DNA of 62,240 nucleotides from an uncultured bacterium (GTDB lineage: Bacteria; Actinomycetota; Coriobacteriia; Coriobacteriales; Coriobacteriaceae), in NCBI GenBank assembly GCA_905215445.1, contig CAJMPZ010000004.1, positions 1 to 62,240 of the forward strand, in the 5' to 3' direction. The notes beneath the pieces were generated by a model, which was not told the DNA's origin, ran no database searches, and saw only the letters and a list, made by a program, of their open reading frames with translations. Shown piece after piece: positions 1-10,179 of the stretch (positions are counted from its first letter, which is position 1; each line of letters opens with the position of its first letter). Made by a program: the position numbers and the translations under genes.

Positions 1-2
1 AA

Positions 3-68
3 AAGATCAAGTCGTCCTCGCAGACGCTCAAGCAGGAATACCTCGATACATACGAGGAAGGTGAATGA
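3..68 (+). CDS. C-terminal end of an upstream protein (partial)
   Basis: An open frame enters from the left edge and ends at TGA 66-68. The last residues read KIKSSSQTLKQEYLDTYEEG-E, a charged, helix-like tail. The stop is one base before the ATG at 70 and the ribosome-binding site of the next gene lies inside this frame, so the two genes are probably translationally coupled. Too little is visible to assign a function. Coding status is inferred from this coupling. Confidence 0.5.
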   Translation, partial: KIKSSSQTLKQEYLDTYEEGE

Positions 69-69
69 C

Positions 70-414
70 ATGAAACTATTTGAACAGCTGAAGTCCAACG
101 CGTCGCGCATGGCTGTCTACGCCATCCTCGTGGCAACGGCTTTATGCGGAATCGCGGCACCCGTCTATGCGCTCAACGGAGAGAAAGGCGATGTCGAACC
201 CGCGTACATGGCTTCGACGGTTAAAGACCGGTACAAAGCCTTCTCTGGAGACACGTTTTACGTAGCAGAGTACGACACGACCTACCGTCAGCTTCGCTAC
301 AACAAGGGCTACGACTATCTAGGCGCAAAGGCAATCAGCTATACGTCGGGTTGGTACCGCTCCAACTATGGACACATAACCCAGTTCAAGTGTAACTACC
401 GTGTGTACAACTAA
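70..414 (+). CDS. Small exported protein of unknown function
   Basis: This encodes 114 residues. The ATG at 70 is preferred over the in-frame GTG at 61 because a GAGGAAGGTG ribosome-binding site lies just upstream of 70. After a basic start (KLFEQLKSNASR) comes a hydrophobic segment (MAVYAILVATALCGIAAPV) ending in VYALNG, which looks like a signal peptide cleaved near residue 34. The mature part is about 80 residues, polar and rich in Tyr (for example YVAEYDTTYRQLRY), with one Cys near the C-terminus. A secreted peptide or small surface protein is likely. A bacteriocin-like role was considered but no family motif is clear. A strong terminator follows at 429-464. Confidence 0.65.
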   Translation: MKLFEQLKSNASRMAVYAILVATALCGIAAPVYALNGEKGDVEPAYMASTVKDRYKAFSGDTFYVAEYDTTYRQLRYNKGYDYLGAKAISYTSGWYRSNYGHITQFKCNYRVYN

Positions 415-428
415 AGCAACCGGCCGGG

Positions 429-464
429 ACGAGGGGTGACGCAAAAGCGTCGCCCCTCGTTTTT
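429..464 (+). terminator. Rho-independent terminator
   Basis: Stem 429-442 / 447-460 (14 bp, one G-T pair) with loop AAAA, followed by TTTT. It ends the small exported-protein transcript. Confidence 0.85.
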
Positions 465-473
465 AACCATGTC

Positions 474-492
474 AACTGAACCTAGTTCAGTT
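474..492. repeat. Short palindrome, operator-like
   Basis: AACTGAAC (474-481), spacer CTA, GTTCAGTT (485-492): a perfect 8-bp inverted repeat in the 367-bp gap before rpmE. It could be an operator or a small hairpin, and no nearby gene identifies its binder. Confidence 0.5.
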
Positions 493-555
493 TGGTTGAT
501 TTCCGATCTCAGCCGAACACATTGAGCGGAAAGGCCGTTCCCGCAGTCAGTCGAA

Positions 556-595
556 CGTCCCCGGGGCCCTTCTCAGGCCCCGGGGACGGCATTTT
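556..595. terminator. Perfect 13-bp GC palindrome, terminator-like
   Basis: CGTCCCCGGGGCC (556-568) and GGCCCCGGGGACG (576-588) form a perfect stem with a 7-nt loop, followed by ATTTT. It may be a second terminator upstream of the rpmE promoter or an extragenic palindrome. The rest of 465-668 shows nothing recognisable. Confidence 0.6.
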
Positions 596-668
596 CCCAG
601 TTGAAGGAACGGTGGAGATGTGTTTCGATGGGTCAGATTCGTGTCGTTCCGAAAAGACCGTGAACCTT

Positions 669-697
669 TTGTGGGACACGCGGCGCCGTGGTACCAT
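669..697 (+). promoter_or_regulatory. Candidate sigma70-type promoter of rpmE
   Basis: TTGTGG (669-674), 17-bp spacer, TACCAT (692-697). This predicts a start near 703-705 and a leader of about 78 nt before the L31 start codon. Confidence 0.55.
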
Positions 698-710
698 AGC
701 CGAGTTTGTT

Positions 711-731
711 GTCTTGGTCGGAAACCAAGAC
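711..731 (+). promoter_or_regulatory. Hairpin in the rpmE leader (possible L31 autoregulatory leader)
   Basis: GTCTTGGT (711-718), loop CGGAA, ACCAAGAC (724-731): a perfect 8-bp stem inside the predicted leader. Ribosomal-protein leaders upstream of L31 genes are known in several bacterial groups. Whether this is one of them is inference. Confidence 0.4.
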
Positions 732-781
732 GCCTTATGCGCTGATCGGCAACCAGCGCCTGACCAATAAGGAGTCCTACC

Positions 782-1207
782 ATGAAGCAGGGTATCCATC
801 CCCAGTATGTCGAGTGCACGGTGACGTGCTCCTGCGGCAACACCTTCAAGACGCACGCTACCGTGTCCGAGATGAAGGTTGAGCTTTGCAACGAGTGCCA
901 CCCGTTCTACACCGGCCAGCAGAAGTTCGTCGACACCGGTGGACGCGTCCAGCGCTTCGCCGACAAGTTCGGTGGCGCCGCTGCCGCCCAGCTCAAGAAG
1001 GCCGAGGAGGCCAAGGCTGCCAAGGCTGCCAAGGCTGCTGAGGCCGAGGCCGCTCGCAAGGCCGCCGCTGAGGCTAAGGCTGCCGAGAAGGCCAAGCGTG
1101 CTGCTAAGTTTGCCGAGGAGGCTGCCAAGCAGGCCGCCGAGGCTCCCGCAGAAGCTCCCGTCGAGGAGGCCGCTGCCGAGGCCGAGACCACCGAGGCTGC
1201 TGAGTAA
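782..1207 (+). CDS. rpmE: 50S ribosomal protein L31 with long C-terminal tail
   Basis: This is L31 of the large ribosomal subunit. The first ~70 residues carry the L31 core: MKQGIHPQYVECTVTCSCGN, then LCNECHPFYTGQQKF. The Cys pairs (CSC and CNEC) mark the zinc-binding type. The start is ATG 782 with AAGGAG about 7 bases upstream. The protein has 141 residues, roughly twice the usual length. Residues ~70-141 are a low-complexity tail built from AKAAKAAEAEAARK-like runs, ending in acidic TTEAAE. The tail is basic/alanine-rich at first and then acidic, so probably helical and solvent-exposed. A strong terminator follows, so the gene is likely monocistronic. Confidence 0.95.
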   Translation: MKQGIHPQYVECTVTCSCGNTFKTHATVSEMKVELCNECHPFYTGQQKFVDTGGRVQRFADKFGGAAAAQLKKAEEAKAAKAAKAAEAEAARKAAAEAKAAEKAKRAAKFAEEAAKQAAEAPAEAPVEEAAAEAETTEAAE

Positions 1208-1244
1208 ATAGCTCGCCGAGGAATCGCTCGCATTCATGGCATGA

Positions 1245-1284
1245 GGGCCGTGCATCCATTTGGGTGCGCGGCCCTTTTCTTTTT
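1245..1284 (+). terminator. Rho-independent terminator after rpmE
   Basis: GGGCCGTGCATCCA (1245-1258) pairs with TGGGTGCGCGGCCC (1261-1274), followed by TTTTCTTTTT. Confidence 0.9.
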
Positions 1285-1348
1285 ATTGGTGCAAGCTAAC
1301 CTGTCCCCGTGGCACCAAATGGCAGAGAGACGGCGTTTGCTCAGATAA

Positions 1349-1385
1349 AACCTGCCAAAATAAACCCGTTCCATTGCGGCAGGTT
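1349..1385. repeat. 37-bp hairpin repeat, copy 1
   Basis: AACCTGCC (1349-1356) and GGCAGGTT (1378-1385) bracket a centre AAAATAAACCCGTTCC... A second copy with the same length and nearly the same centre lies at 13478-13514. Between this copy and secA only a TACAAT (1448-1453) stands out as a possible -10 box. Confidence 0.8.
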
Positions 1386-1514
1386 GGTCATAGTTATTAC
1401 GTGGCGGTCGAGGTCGACCGTATAGGCCGCGCCTTGTTTGGCTAAAGTACAATCATCTGTGTTTAACTCGCCCGCAGCTGCACGGCGTGGGCGATGGCCA
1501 AAAAGGAAAACCAC

Positions 1515-4321
<2,807 letters not shown>

Positions 4322-4322
<1 letters not shown>

Positions 4323-5470
4323 TGGCTGAGGCTTTAGAGGTAACGCCCGCCGAGCTGGACGCGTTTGCGGACCGGCTCGGTGAGGTTGAGTCGTACCTCC
4401 ATTTGGACGAGAAGCGCACCCGCGTAACGGAGCTCGAGGCCAAAAGCGTCGCCCCGGGCTTTTGGGACGACGCCGATGCCGCTCGCGCCACGATGGAGGA
4501 GATCGCGCGCACCAAGGAAGATATCGCTGCCGTGGACACCGCGCGCGGCGAGCTTTCCGATGCCCGCGCTGCGCTGGAGCTTGCCGAGGAGATGGGGGAT
4601 GACCCCGACGCCGTCGCATTGCGCGAGGAGGCTGCCGCTACGGCAGAACGCCTGGCCCGCGCCATCGACGAGCTTGAGCTTGCGAGCTGGTTTACCGGGG
4701 AGTTCGACCATGGCGACGCGATTGTGACCATCAAGCCCGGGCAGGGTGGTTTGGAGGCCCAGGATTGGACCTTCATGCTCTTTAAGATGTACATGAAGTA
4801 CTGCCAGCGCCGCGGTTGGAAGGTCACCATCAACGATTGCCCCGCGGCCGAGGTCATTGGCATTGATCGCGCGACCTTTACCGTCGAAGGCAAGGATGCT
4901 TTTGGCATGCTTCGCGCCGAGGCCGGTGTCCACCGCCTGGTGCGCATTAGCCCCACCGACGACAAGAAGCGCCGCCAGACCACGTTTGCCGGCGTCGAGG
5001 TCATTCCGGTGCTGCCCGACGATATCGATATCGAGATCAACCCCGACGACATCCGCGTCGACGTGTACCACGCAAGTGGCCCGGGTGGCCAGGGCGTAAA
5101 CACCACCGACTCCGCCGTGCGCGTGACGCATTTCCCCAGCGGCATTGTGGTTACCTGCCAAAACGAGCGCAGCCAGATCCAGAACAAGGCCGCGTGCATG
5201 CAGATCCTCAAGGCTCGCCTGTACGAGATTGAGCTCGAGAAGCGTGCCGAGGCCCTGGACGAGATTCGCGGACCCAAGACCACGATTGGTTTTGGCAACC
5301 AGATCCGCAGCTACGTGCTCTACCCGTACCAGATGGTTAAGGACCTGCGTACGGGCGTGGAGACCAGCAACGTCGAGGCCGTTCTTGACGATGGCGATTT
5401 GGATCCGTTTGTGATTGGCTATCACCGTTGGGCTACCGGCAACGCCGATGTAGAAGGCTCGGAGATCTAA
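4322..5470 (+). CDS. prfB: Peptide chain release factor 2
   Basis: RF2 recognises UAA/UGA in the ribosomal A site and triggers peptide release. The frame is continuous for 382 residues, so the programmed +1 frameshift found in many prfB genes is absent. The catalytic GGQ is at 255-257 (SGPGGQGVNTTDS). The stop-recognition loop reads SPT (210-212, in VRISPTDDKKRRQTTF) where the usual RF2 tripeptide is SPF. RF1 was considered, but its PAT loop is absent and the rest of the domain (RRQTTFAGVEV) is RF2-like. The gene starts on the last base of the secA stop codon. Confidence 0.95.
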
Positions 5471-5569
5471 AACATCGGGCGGCTTCAAGCCGATGCTAAG
5501 CCCAACGGTTGGACGGGTTTGTATTCGGAATAAACCCTGCGCAGGGGTGGTTTTTGTCCGGCGAATCGG

Positions 5570-5575
5570 TAGAAT
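5570..5575 (+). promoter_or_regulatory. Possible -10 box upstream of the YitT-like gene
   Basis: TAGAAT with a weak TGGTTT 16 bp upstream (5548-5553). If used, transcription would begin about 13 nt before the hairpin at 5595. Confidence 0.3.
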
Positions 5576-5594
5576 CGAATACAAGAAGAAGTTC

Positions 5595-5623
5595 AAAGCG
5601 CATCCGATGGGGTGCGCTTTTTT
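5595..5623 (+). terminator. Terminator hairpin directly before the next gene's RBS
   Basis: AAAGCGCATCC (5595-5605), loop GATG, GGGTGCGCTTT (5610-5620), then TTT. It presumably ends secA-prfB, but it sits only 12 bases before the next start codon and abuts its GAGGGAGG, so it could also affect that gene. Confidence 0.8.
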
Positions 5624-5635
5624 GAGGGAGGCAGC

Positions 5636-6526
5636 ATGGCATATCGTCTGGACATTAAGCGCATTCTTTCGATGAACTTCTTTCACGACCTGCCCCAGAT
5701 TATGTTGGGGTGCGCTCTGGCCGCTATTGCGACCGACCTGTTTTTGATTCCCAACGGCCTTGCTGCCGGTGGCGTTACGGGCCTTGCCACCATTATCCAG
5801 GCGGTCGGCGCATCGCGCGGTCTATCGCTTCCCGTTGGTATTCAGACGATCGTGATGAACGCCTTGCTGCTGCTGGTCGTTATGCGCGAGGGCGGCATGT
5901 TCTACGTGGTGCAGACGGCGACAGGCTTTGTGCTGCTGGGCTTTTTCACCGACCTGTTCGCTCCGTTTGTGGCGCCGCTGGCACATGCCGATCTGATGCT
6001 GCCCGCTATGTGGGGCGGCATCATCACGGGCATCGGTTATGGCATGGTGCTGCGCGCCGGCGCCAACACCGGCGGCTCGGACACGATTGGCCAAATCATC
6101 TCGCGTAATACCTCGCTGCCCGTGGGCTCGACCGTCATGGCGATCGATGTTGCCGTATGTGCGCTGTCGGCTCCGGTCTTTTCAATCGAAAATGCACTAT
6201 ATGCAGGCCTTTCGATGGTCATTAGCGGCTACGTGATCGATGCCGTGGTCGATGGCGGCAACAAGCGTCGTATGGTACTCATCATCTCGGACAAGTTCCC
6301 TGATATCGCTGCCGATATTATGTATGGCCTGGGTCGTGGTTGTACCAAGTTTAAGGCGACTGGCATGTATTCGGGTGCCGAGAAGCCGGTGATCATGGTC
6401 ATCGTGAGCCGTCGAGAGCTCAATACCCTTAAGACGATCGTGCGCGAGCGCGATCCTCACGCCATTGTGACGGTCGCTGACGTTACGGAAGCCTTCGGCG
6501 AGGGATTCAAGGACATTAGCGCGTAG
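5636..6526 (+). CDS. YitT family membrane protein (DUF161/DUF2179)
   Basis: This is a 296-residue integral membrane protein of the YitT family, whose function is poorly defined. Residues ~20-190 contain five to six hydrophobic segments with the family-typical glycine-rich stretches FLIPNGLAAGGVTGLA and RAGANTGGSDTIGQI. The last ~80 residues are the soluble DUF2179 domain (KATGMYSGAEKPVIMVIVSR, then RDPHAIVTVADVTEAFGEGF). ATG 5636 is chosen for GAGGGAGG 4-5 bases upstream; the frame extends back to a GTG inside the terminator, which is unlikely. It stands alone between terminator and intergenic DNA. Confidence 0.9.
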   Translation: MAYRLDIKRILSMNFFHDLPQIMLGCALAAIATDLFLIPNGLAAGGVTGLATIIQAVGASRGLSLPVGIQTIVMNALLLLVVMREGGMFYVVQTATGFVLLGFFTDLFAPFVAPLAHADLMLPAMWGGIITGIGYGMVLRAGANTGGSDTIGQIISRNTSLPVGSTVMAIDVAVCALSAPVFSIENALYAGLSMVISGYVIDAVVDGGNKRRMVLIISDKFPDIAADIMYGLGRGCTKFKATGMYSGAEKPVIMVIVSRRELNTLKTIVRERDPHAIVTVADVTEAFGEGFKDISA

Positions 6527-6733
6527 GGGCGACCGCGTTCCATCCAAAAGACGTTCACATTGATAAACCGTTTCATCAGCGGTTCTGCCTGCTAAATTGT
6601 TCAAATAATGATAAAAACTCTGGTAAAGCCATCAGTTTCCAGCATAATGAATGACGTACGTGCATTGCGGCTGTGTTGGGATTACCTTCGGTGCCGTGCG
6701 CATCTTGTCTAAAGAGGATGAAAGGAAGGCACA

Positions 6734-7564
6734 ATGAGCGACGAAGAGCTCAAAAAGGTTGCCAACGAGGTAAGGAAGGGCATCGTCACCGGCGTGCACG
6801 CTGCCAAGTCCGGCCATCCGGGCGGTTCGCTCGGTGCTGCCGACATCATGACCTATCTGTACTTTGAGGAAATGAACGTCGACCCGTCCGATCCCCGCAA
6901 GGCCGATCGCGACCGTTTTGTGCTCTCCAAGGGCCATTGCGCTCCGGGCCTGTACGCCGTGCTCGCCGAGCGCGGGTTCTTCCCCAAGGAGGATCTTGAG
7001 ACGCTGCGCCACATCGGCAGCCACCTGCAGGGTCACCCCAACATGAACGACACCCCGGGCGTCGACATGTCCACCGGCTCGCTCGGCCAGGGCATTTCCG
7101 CCGCCGTGGGCATGGCCGTTGCCGCCAAGCACTGGGGCGATACTTATCGCACGTACGCCCTGCTGGGTGATGGCGAGAGCGAGGAGGGCCAGGTCTGGGA
7201 GGCCGCCATGTTTGCCGGCAACCAGCATCTCGATAACCTCTGCGTGATCGTCGACCACAACGGCCTGCAGATCGACGGTCCCGTCGAGGAGGTCAACGAC
7301 CCCATGCCGCTCGCCGACAAGTTCCGCGCGTTCAAGTTCCACGTGGTTGAGCTCGCCGACGGCAACGACTTCGACCAGATCCGCGCCGCCTTTGCCGAGG
7401 CTCGCGCCACCAAGGGGCAGCCGACCGCCATTATCGCCGAGACCACAAAGGGCAAGGGCGTGTCCTTTATGGAGAACCAGGTTGGTTGGCACGGCAAGGC
7501 CCCCAACGATGAACAGTTTGAGCAGGCCATGGCAGAGCTCACGGCCGCCGGAGAGGAGCTCTAG
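6734..7564 (+). CDS. Transketolase, N-terminal (TPP-binding) subunit
   Basis: This is one half of a split transketolase that moves two-carbon units between sugar phosphates in the non-oxidative pentose phosphate pathway. The 276 residues match the N-terminal transketolase domain: SGHPGGSLGAADI near the start, LSKGHCAPGLYAVL, MSTGSLGQGISAAVGMA, and the thiamine-diphosphate/Mg motif GDGESEEGQVWE...DHN. AGGAAGG precedes ATG 6734. The C-terminal subunit begins two bases after the stop codon. Split transketolases are common in anaerobes. A CATAAT at 6643-6648 is a possible -10 box in the 207-bp upstream gap. Confidence 0.95.
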   Translation: MSDEELKKVANEVRKGIVTGVHAAKSGHPGGSLGAADIMTYLYFEEMNVDPSDPRKADRDRFVLSKGHCAPGLYAVLAERGFFPKEDLETLRHIGSHLQGHPNMNDTPGVDMSTGSLGQGISAAVGMAVAAKHWGDTYRTYALLGDGESEEGQVWEAAMFAGNQHLDNLCVIVDHNGLQIDGPVEEVNDPMPLADKFRAFKFHVVELADGNDFDQIRAAFAEARATKGQPTAIIAETTKGKGVSFMENQVGWHGKAPNDEQFEQAMAELTAAGEEL

Positions 7565-7565
7565 G

Positions 7566-8507
7566 ATGGCAGACGTCAAGAAAATCGCCACGCGTGTAAG
7601 CTACGGCGAGGCCCTCGTCGAGCTCGCCAACGAGCACGATGACTTTGTGGTCCTCGACGCCGACCTGGCCGCCGCCACGCAGACCGGTAAGTTTAAGGCC
7701 GCTTGCCCCGACCGCTTCTTCGACGTGGGTATCGCCGAGAGCAACCTGATGGGCGTCGCCGCCGGTATCGCGACCACTGGTCGTGTTGCCTTCGCGAGTA
7801 CCTTTGCCATGTTCGCTGCCGGTCGCGCCTTTGAGCAGGTCCGCAACTCCATCGGCTACCCGCACCTCAACGTTAAGATCGGTGCCACGCACGCCGGCAT
7901 CTCGGTGGGCGAGGACGGCGCCACGCACCAGTGCTGCGAGGATATCGCCCTCATGCGCGTCATCCCCGGCATGACCGTAATTGTTCCCGCCGACGACGTG
8001 GAGGCCCGCGCCGTGACGCGCGCCGCCTACGAGTGCGACGGTCCGGTGTACATGCGCTTCGCCCGTTTGGCCTCGCCGGTTATCAACGACCCCGAGACCT
8101 ACAAGTTCGAGTTGGGTAAGGGCATTGTCATGCGCGAGGGCGCCGATGTGACCATCATCGCCTGCGGCCTGATGGTCGGCGAGGCTCTCGAGGCCGCCGA
8201 GCAGCTCGCTGCCGAGGGCATCGACGCCGAGGTCATCAACATGCACACCATCAAGCCCATCGATGCCGATCTGATCGTCAAGAGCGCCACCAAGACCGGT
8301 CACGTCGTGACCGTCGAGGAGCACTCCGTGATCGGTGGCCTGGGCAGCGCCGTTGCCGACGTCCTGTGCGAGCAGTGCCCGACGCCGCTCAAGAAGATCG
8401 GCGTCAACGACACCTTCGGTGAGTCTGGCCCGGGTGCCGAGCTCCTGCACAAGTACGGCCTGGACGCCGCCAACATCGTGGCGACCACCAAGGAGTTCTT
8501 GGCATAA
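7566..8507 (+). CDS. Transketolase, C-terminal subunit
   Basis: This partner subunit (313 residues) carries the pyrimidine-binding and C-terminal transketolase domains: FFDVGIAESNLMGVAAGIA, FASTFAMFAAGRAFEQVRNS, GATHAGISVGEDGATHQ, and GKGIVMREGADVTIIACG, ending with the TFGESGPGAELLHKYGL region. It starts at ATG 7566 with the RBS inside the end of the upstream subunit (GGAGAGGAGCTCTAGG). The two genes must be co-translated because neither half alone forms an active site. A terminator follows at 8554. Confidence 0.95.
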   Translation: MADVKKIATRVSYGEALVELANEHDDFVVLDADLAAATQTGKFKAACPDRFFDVGIAESNLMGVAAGIATTGRVAFASTFAMFAAGRAFEQVRNSIGYPHLNVKIGATHAGISVGEDGATHQCCEDIALMRVIPGMTVIVPADDVEARAVTRAAYECDGPVYMRFARLASPVINDPETYKFELGKGIVMREGADVTIIACGLMVGEALEAAEQLAAEGIDAEVINMHTIKPIDADLIVKSATKTGHVVTVEEHSVIGGLGSAVADVLCEQCPTPLKKIGVNDTFGESGPGAELLHKYGLDAANIVATTKEFLA

Positions 8508-8553
8508 GGCAAGACGAGGCAAAGTATCGCGTCGACAACCGCAAACAAGCCAG

Positions 8554-8587
8554 AACAGGGGCGTCCTCAAAGAGGGCGCCCCTGTTT
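8554..8587 (+). terminator. Terminator after split transketolase
   Basis: AACAGGGGCG (554-563 of this kb) and CGCCCCTGTT close a 15-bp stem with loop AAA (8569-8571), followed by a short TTTATG. The stretch 8588-8726 downstream shows no gene or clear motif. Confidence 0.8.
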
Positions 8588-8726
8588 ATGCTGAATTTAA
8601 ATTAGAGTCCTGCCAAGCAAAGTTCCCATGGGGAAACGGGCCCATCCCAACAAAGTGCAATTCAGACCCTTCCAACTTTGTATGCGCAGCATCTCAAGTT
8701 GGTGCGTCGGCCCCATAGTAGCCGCA

Positions 8727-8854
8727 GGCCGGGCGCAGGGTTACCTCCCAAATCTTTCCGCAGCGCAGGCCGGCGTTTGTCCGCAGCTCCGCAGGAGCAG
8801 GACAAATGCCGGCCATGCGCGAGGACGATTTGGGAGGTAACCCTGCGCCCGGCC
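8727..8854. repeat. 128-bp nested palindrome with conserved internal loop, copy A
   Basis: The outer arms 8727-8754 and 8827-8854 are perfectly complementary over 28 bp. The inner arms are 8763-8782 and 8800-8820 (one bulged base, one wobble), with a further GCTCC/GGAGC stem at the tip. Between outer and inner stems lie AATCTTTCCGCAG on the 5' side and CGAGGACGATT on the 3' side. Both strings recur in the minus-strand element at 59634-59762 although the stems differ. It lies about 105 bp upstream of ftsE. Confidence 0.9.
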
Positions 8855-8958
8855 GGTGGGATCCCAAAGCCCGCCATGCTTCTTATGTGCAGCAAAGCTA
8901 ATGCTGCTAAAATGTAAAGCGCTCATGTAGTTTAAACGCACGACGATAAGGAGCACCA

Positions 8959-10179
8959 GTGGGTAACCACTTCCGTACCTCCGGTGCGGGCGATGATGCC
9001 CCCAAGACGCAGACAGGCGTCCAGGGCAGCCGTTTCGCCACTCCGGATTCAGAGGGCCAGCCTGTTGCTCAGGCCCCCGCTCAGCCGGCAGATCAGGCAC
9101 AGCCGGCATCCGATCCCTTTGCCTACAATCCCACCAGCGATGTCGCGCTTTCCGGCACGGCGGGTTTTGAGCCCGTTCAGGCCGTGACCGCTCGCGTGGA
9201 GCAGCCTCAGGCTGGCGCCGCCGCGCCGCAGCCTACCATGGCCGGCATTCCCGACCCCATGGCCCCTGCGACGCCGGTTCCTCAGCCTGCGCAGTCCGGT
9301 CTCTTTGCCGCTATTCCCGATCCCACGCAGCCTGCTGCCCCGGTGGTCGAGAGCGATCAGGCCGCCGAGGTCGCAAGCCTCGATAACGCGCTCAACAACC
9401 CCGATTTTACGTCGGTGTTTGCGCCCATCGATCCGCAAGCCAGCCGCAAGAAGATGGCCAAGCAAGCCGGTGTCGAGCCCGTCATCCTTATGGAGCATGT
9501 CACCAAGATCTATCCGGCACAGCCCAACAAGCCTGCACTCGACGACATCAACATCGAGATCTATCCGGGCGAGTTCGTCTTCCTAGTCGGTCATTCCGGC
9601 TCGGGTAAGACCACGCTGCTGTCGACGCTCAACCGCGACGTCAAGCCGACGAGCGGCCGCATCCTGGTTGCCGGTCAGGACCTCATGAAGATCAAGAATC
9701 GCAAGGTTCCGTTCCTGCGCCGTCAGATTGGCGCCGTGTTCCAGGACTTTAAGCTTCTGCCTCAAAAATCTGCCTACGAAAACGTGGCGTTTGCCCTGCA
9801 GTGCATCGGCAAGCCCAAGGGCGTTATTCGCAGCCAGGTTCCCGAGGTGCTGCGTCTGGTCGGCCTGGCTGATCAGATGGACTCGCTGCCCGATCAGCTT
9901 TCCGGTGGCGAGCAGCAGCGCGTTGCCGTTGCCCGCGCCATGGTCAACCGCCCGCCGCTTTTGATCTGTGACGAGCCCACGGGCAACCTCGACCCGGCGA
10001 TTTCGCTGGGCATCATGAAGCTGCTCGAGCGTATTAACCGCACCGGCACCACCGTGATCGTCGCCACGCACGACCGCGAGATGGTCGATAGCATGCACCG
10101 TCGCGTGATCGCCCTCGAGGGCGGCCACGTTATCCGCGACCAGGAGAGGGGAGGTTACGGCAACTATGGCACCAACTAA
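8959..10179 (+). CDS. ftsE: Cell-division ABC ATPase FtsE with N-terminal extension
   Basis: FtsE is the cytoplasmic ATPase of FtsEX, which couples the division site to cell-wall hydrolase activation. The start is GTG 8959 with AAGGAG 5 bases upstream. The ABC domain begins near residue 172 (VEPVILMEHVTKIYP). Walker A is GHSGSGKTT (from 211), signature LSGGEQQRVAVARA, Walker B LLICDEPTGNLDP, and the switch His is in ATHDREM. The 170 residues before it are low-complexity and rich in Pro, Ala and Gln, without predicted structure. Typical FtsE is about 225 residues, so this one (406) is nearly doubled. The gene overlaps ftsX by 14 bases. Confidence 0.95.
   Translation: MGNHFRTSGAGDDAPKTQTGVQGSRFATPDSEGQPVAQAPAQPADQAQPASDPFAYNPTSDVALSGTAGFEPVQAVTARVEQPQAGAAAPQPTMAGIPDPMAPATPVPQPAQSGLFAAIPDPTQPAAPVVESDQAAEVASLDNALNNPDFTSVFAPIDPQASRKKMAKQAGVEPVILMEHVTKIYPAQPNKPALDDINIEIYPGEFVFLVGHSGSGKTTLLSTLNRDVKPTSGRILVAGQDLMKIKNRKVPFLRRQIGAVFQDFKLLPQKSAYENVAFALQCIGKPKGVIRSQVPEVLRLVGLADQMDSLPDQLSGGEQQRVAVARAMVNRPPLLICDEPTGNLDPAISLGIMKLLERINRTGTTVIVATHDREMVDSMHRRVIALEGGHVIRDQERGGYGNYGTN

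Noticed and set aside
70..414. Lactococcin 972-like bacteriocin
   Set aside because: A short exported Tyr-rich peptide fits the size, but the family-typical Trp/Ser-Asn-Tyr pattern is absent and no immunity or export genes are visible.
509..1255. Minus-strand frames opposite rpmE
   Set aside because: They arise from the Ala-rich L31 tail read backwards (Ser/Gly/Leu runs).
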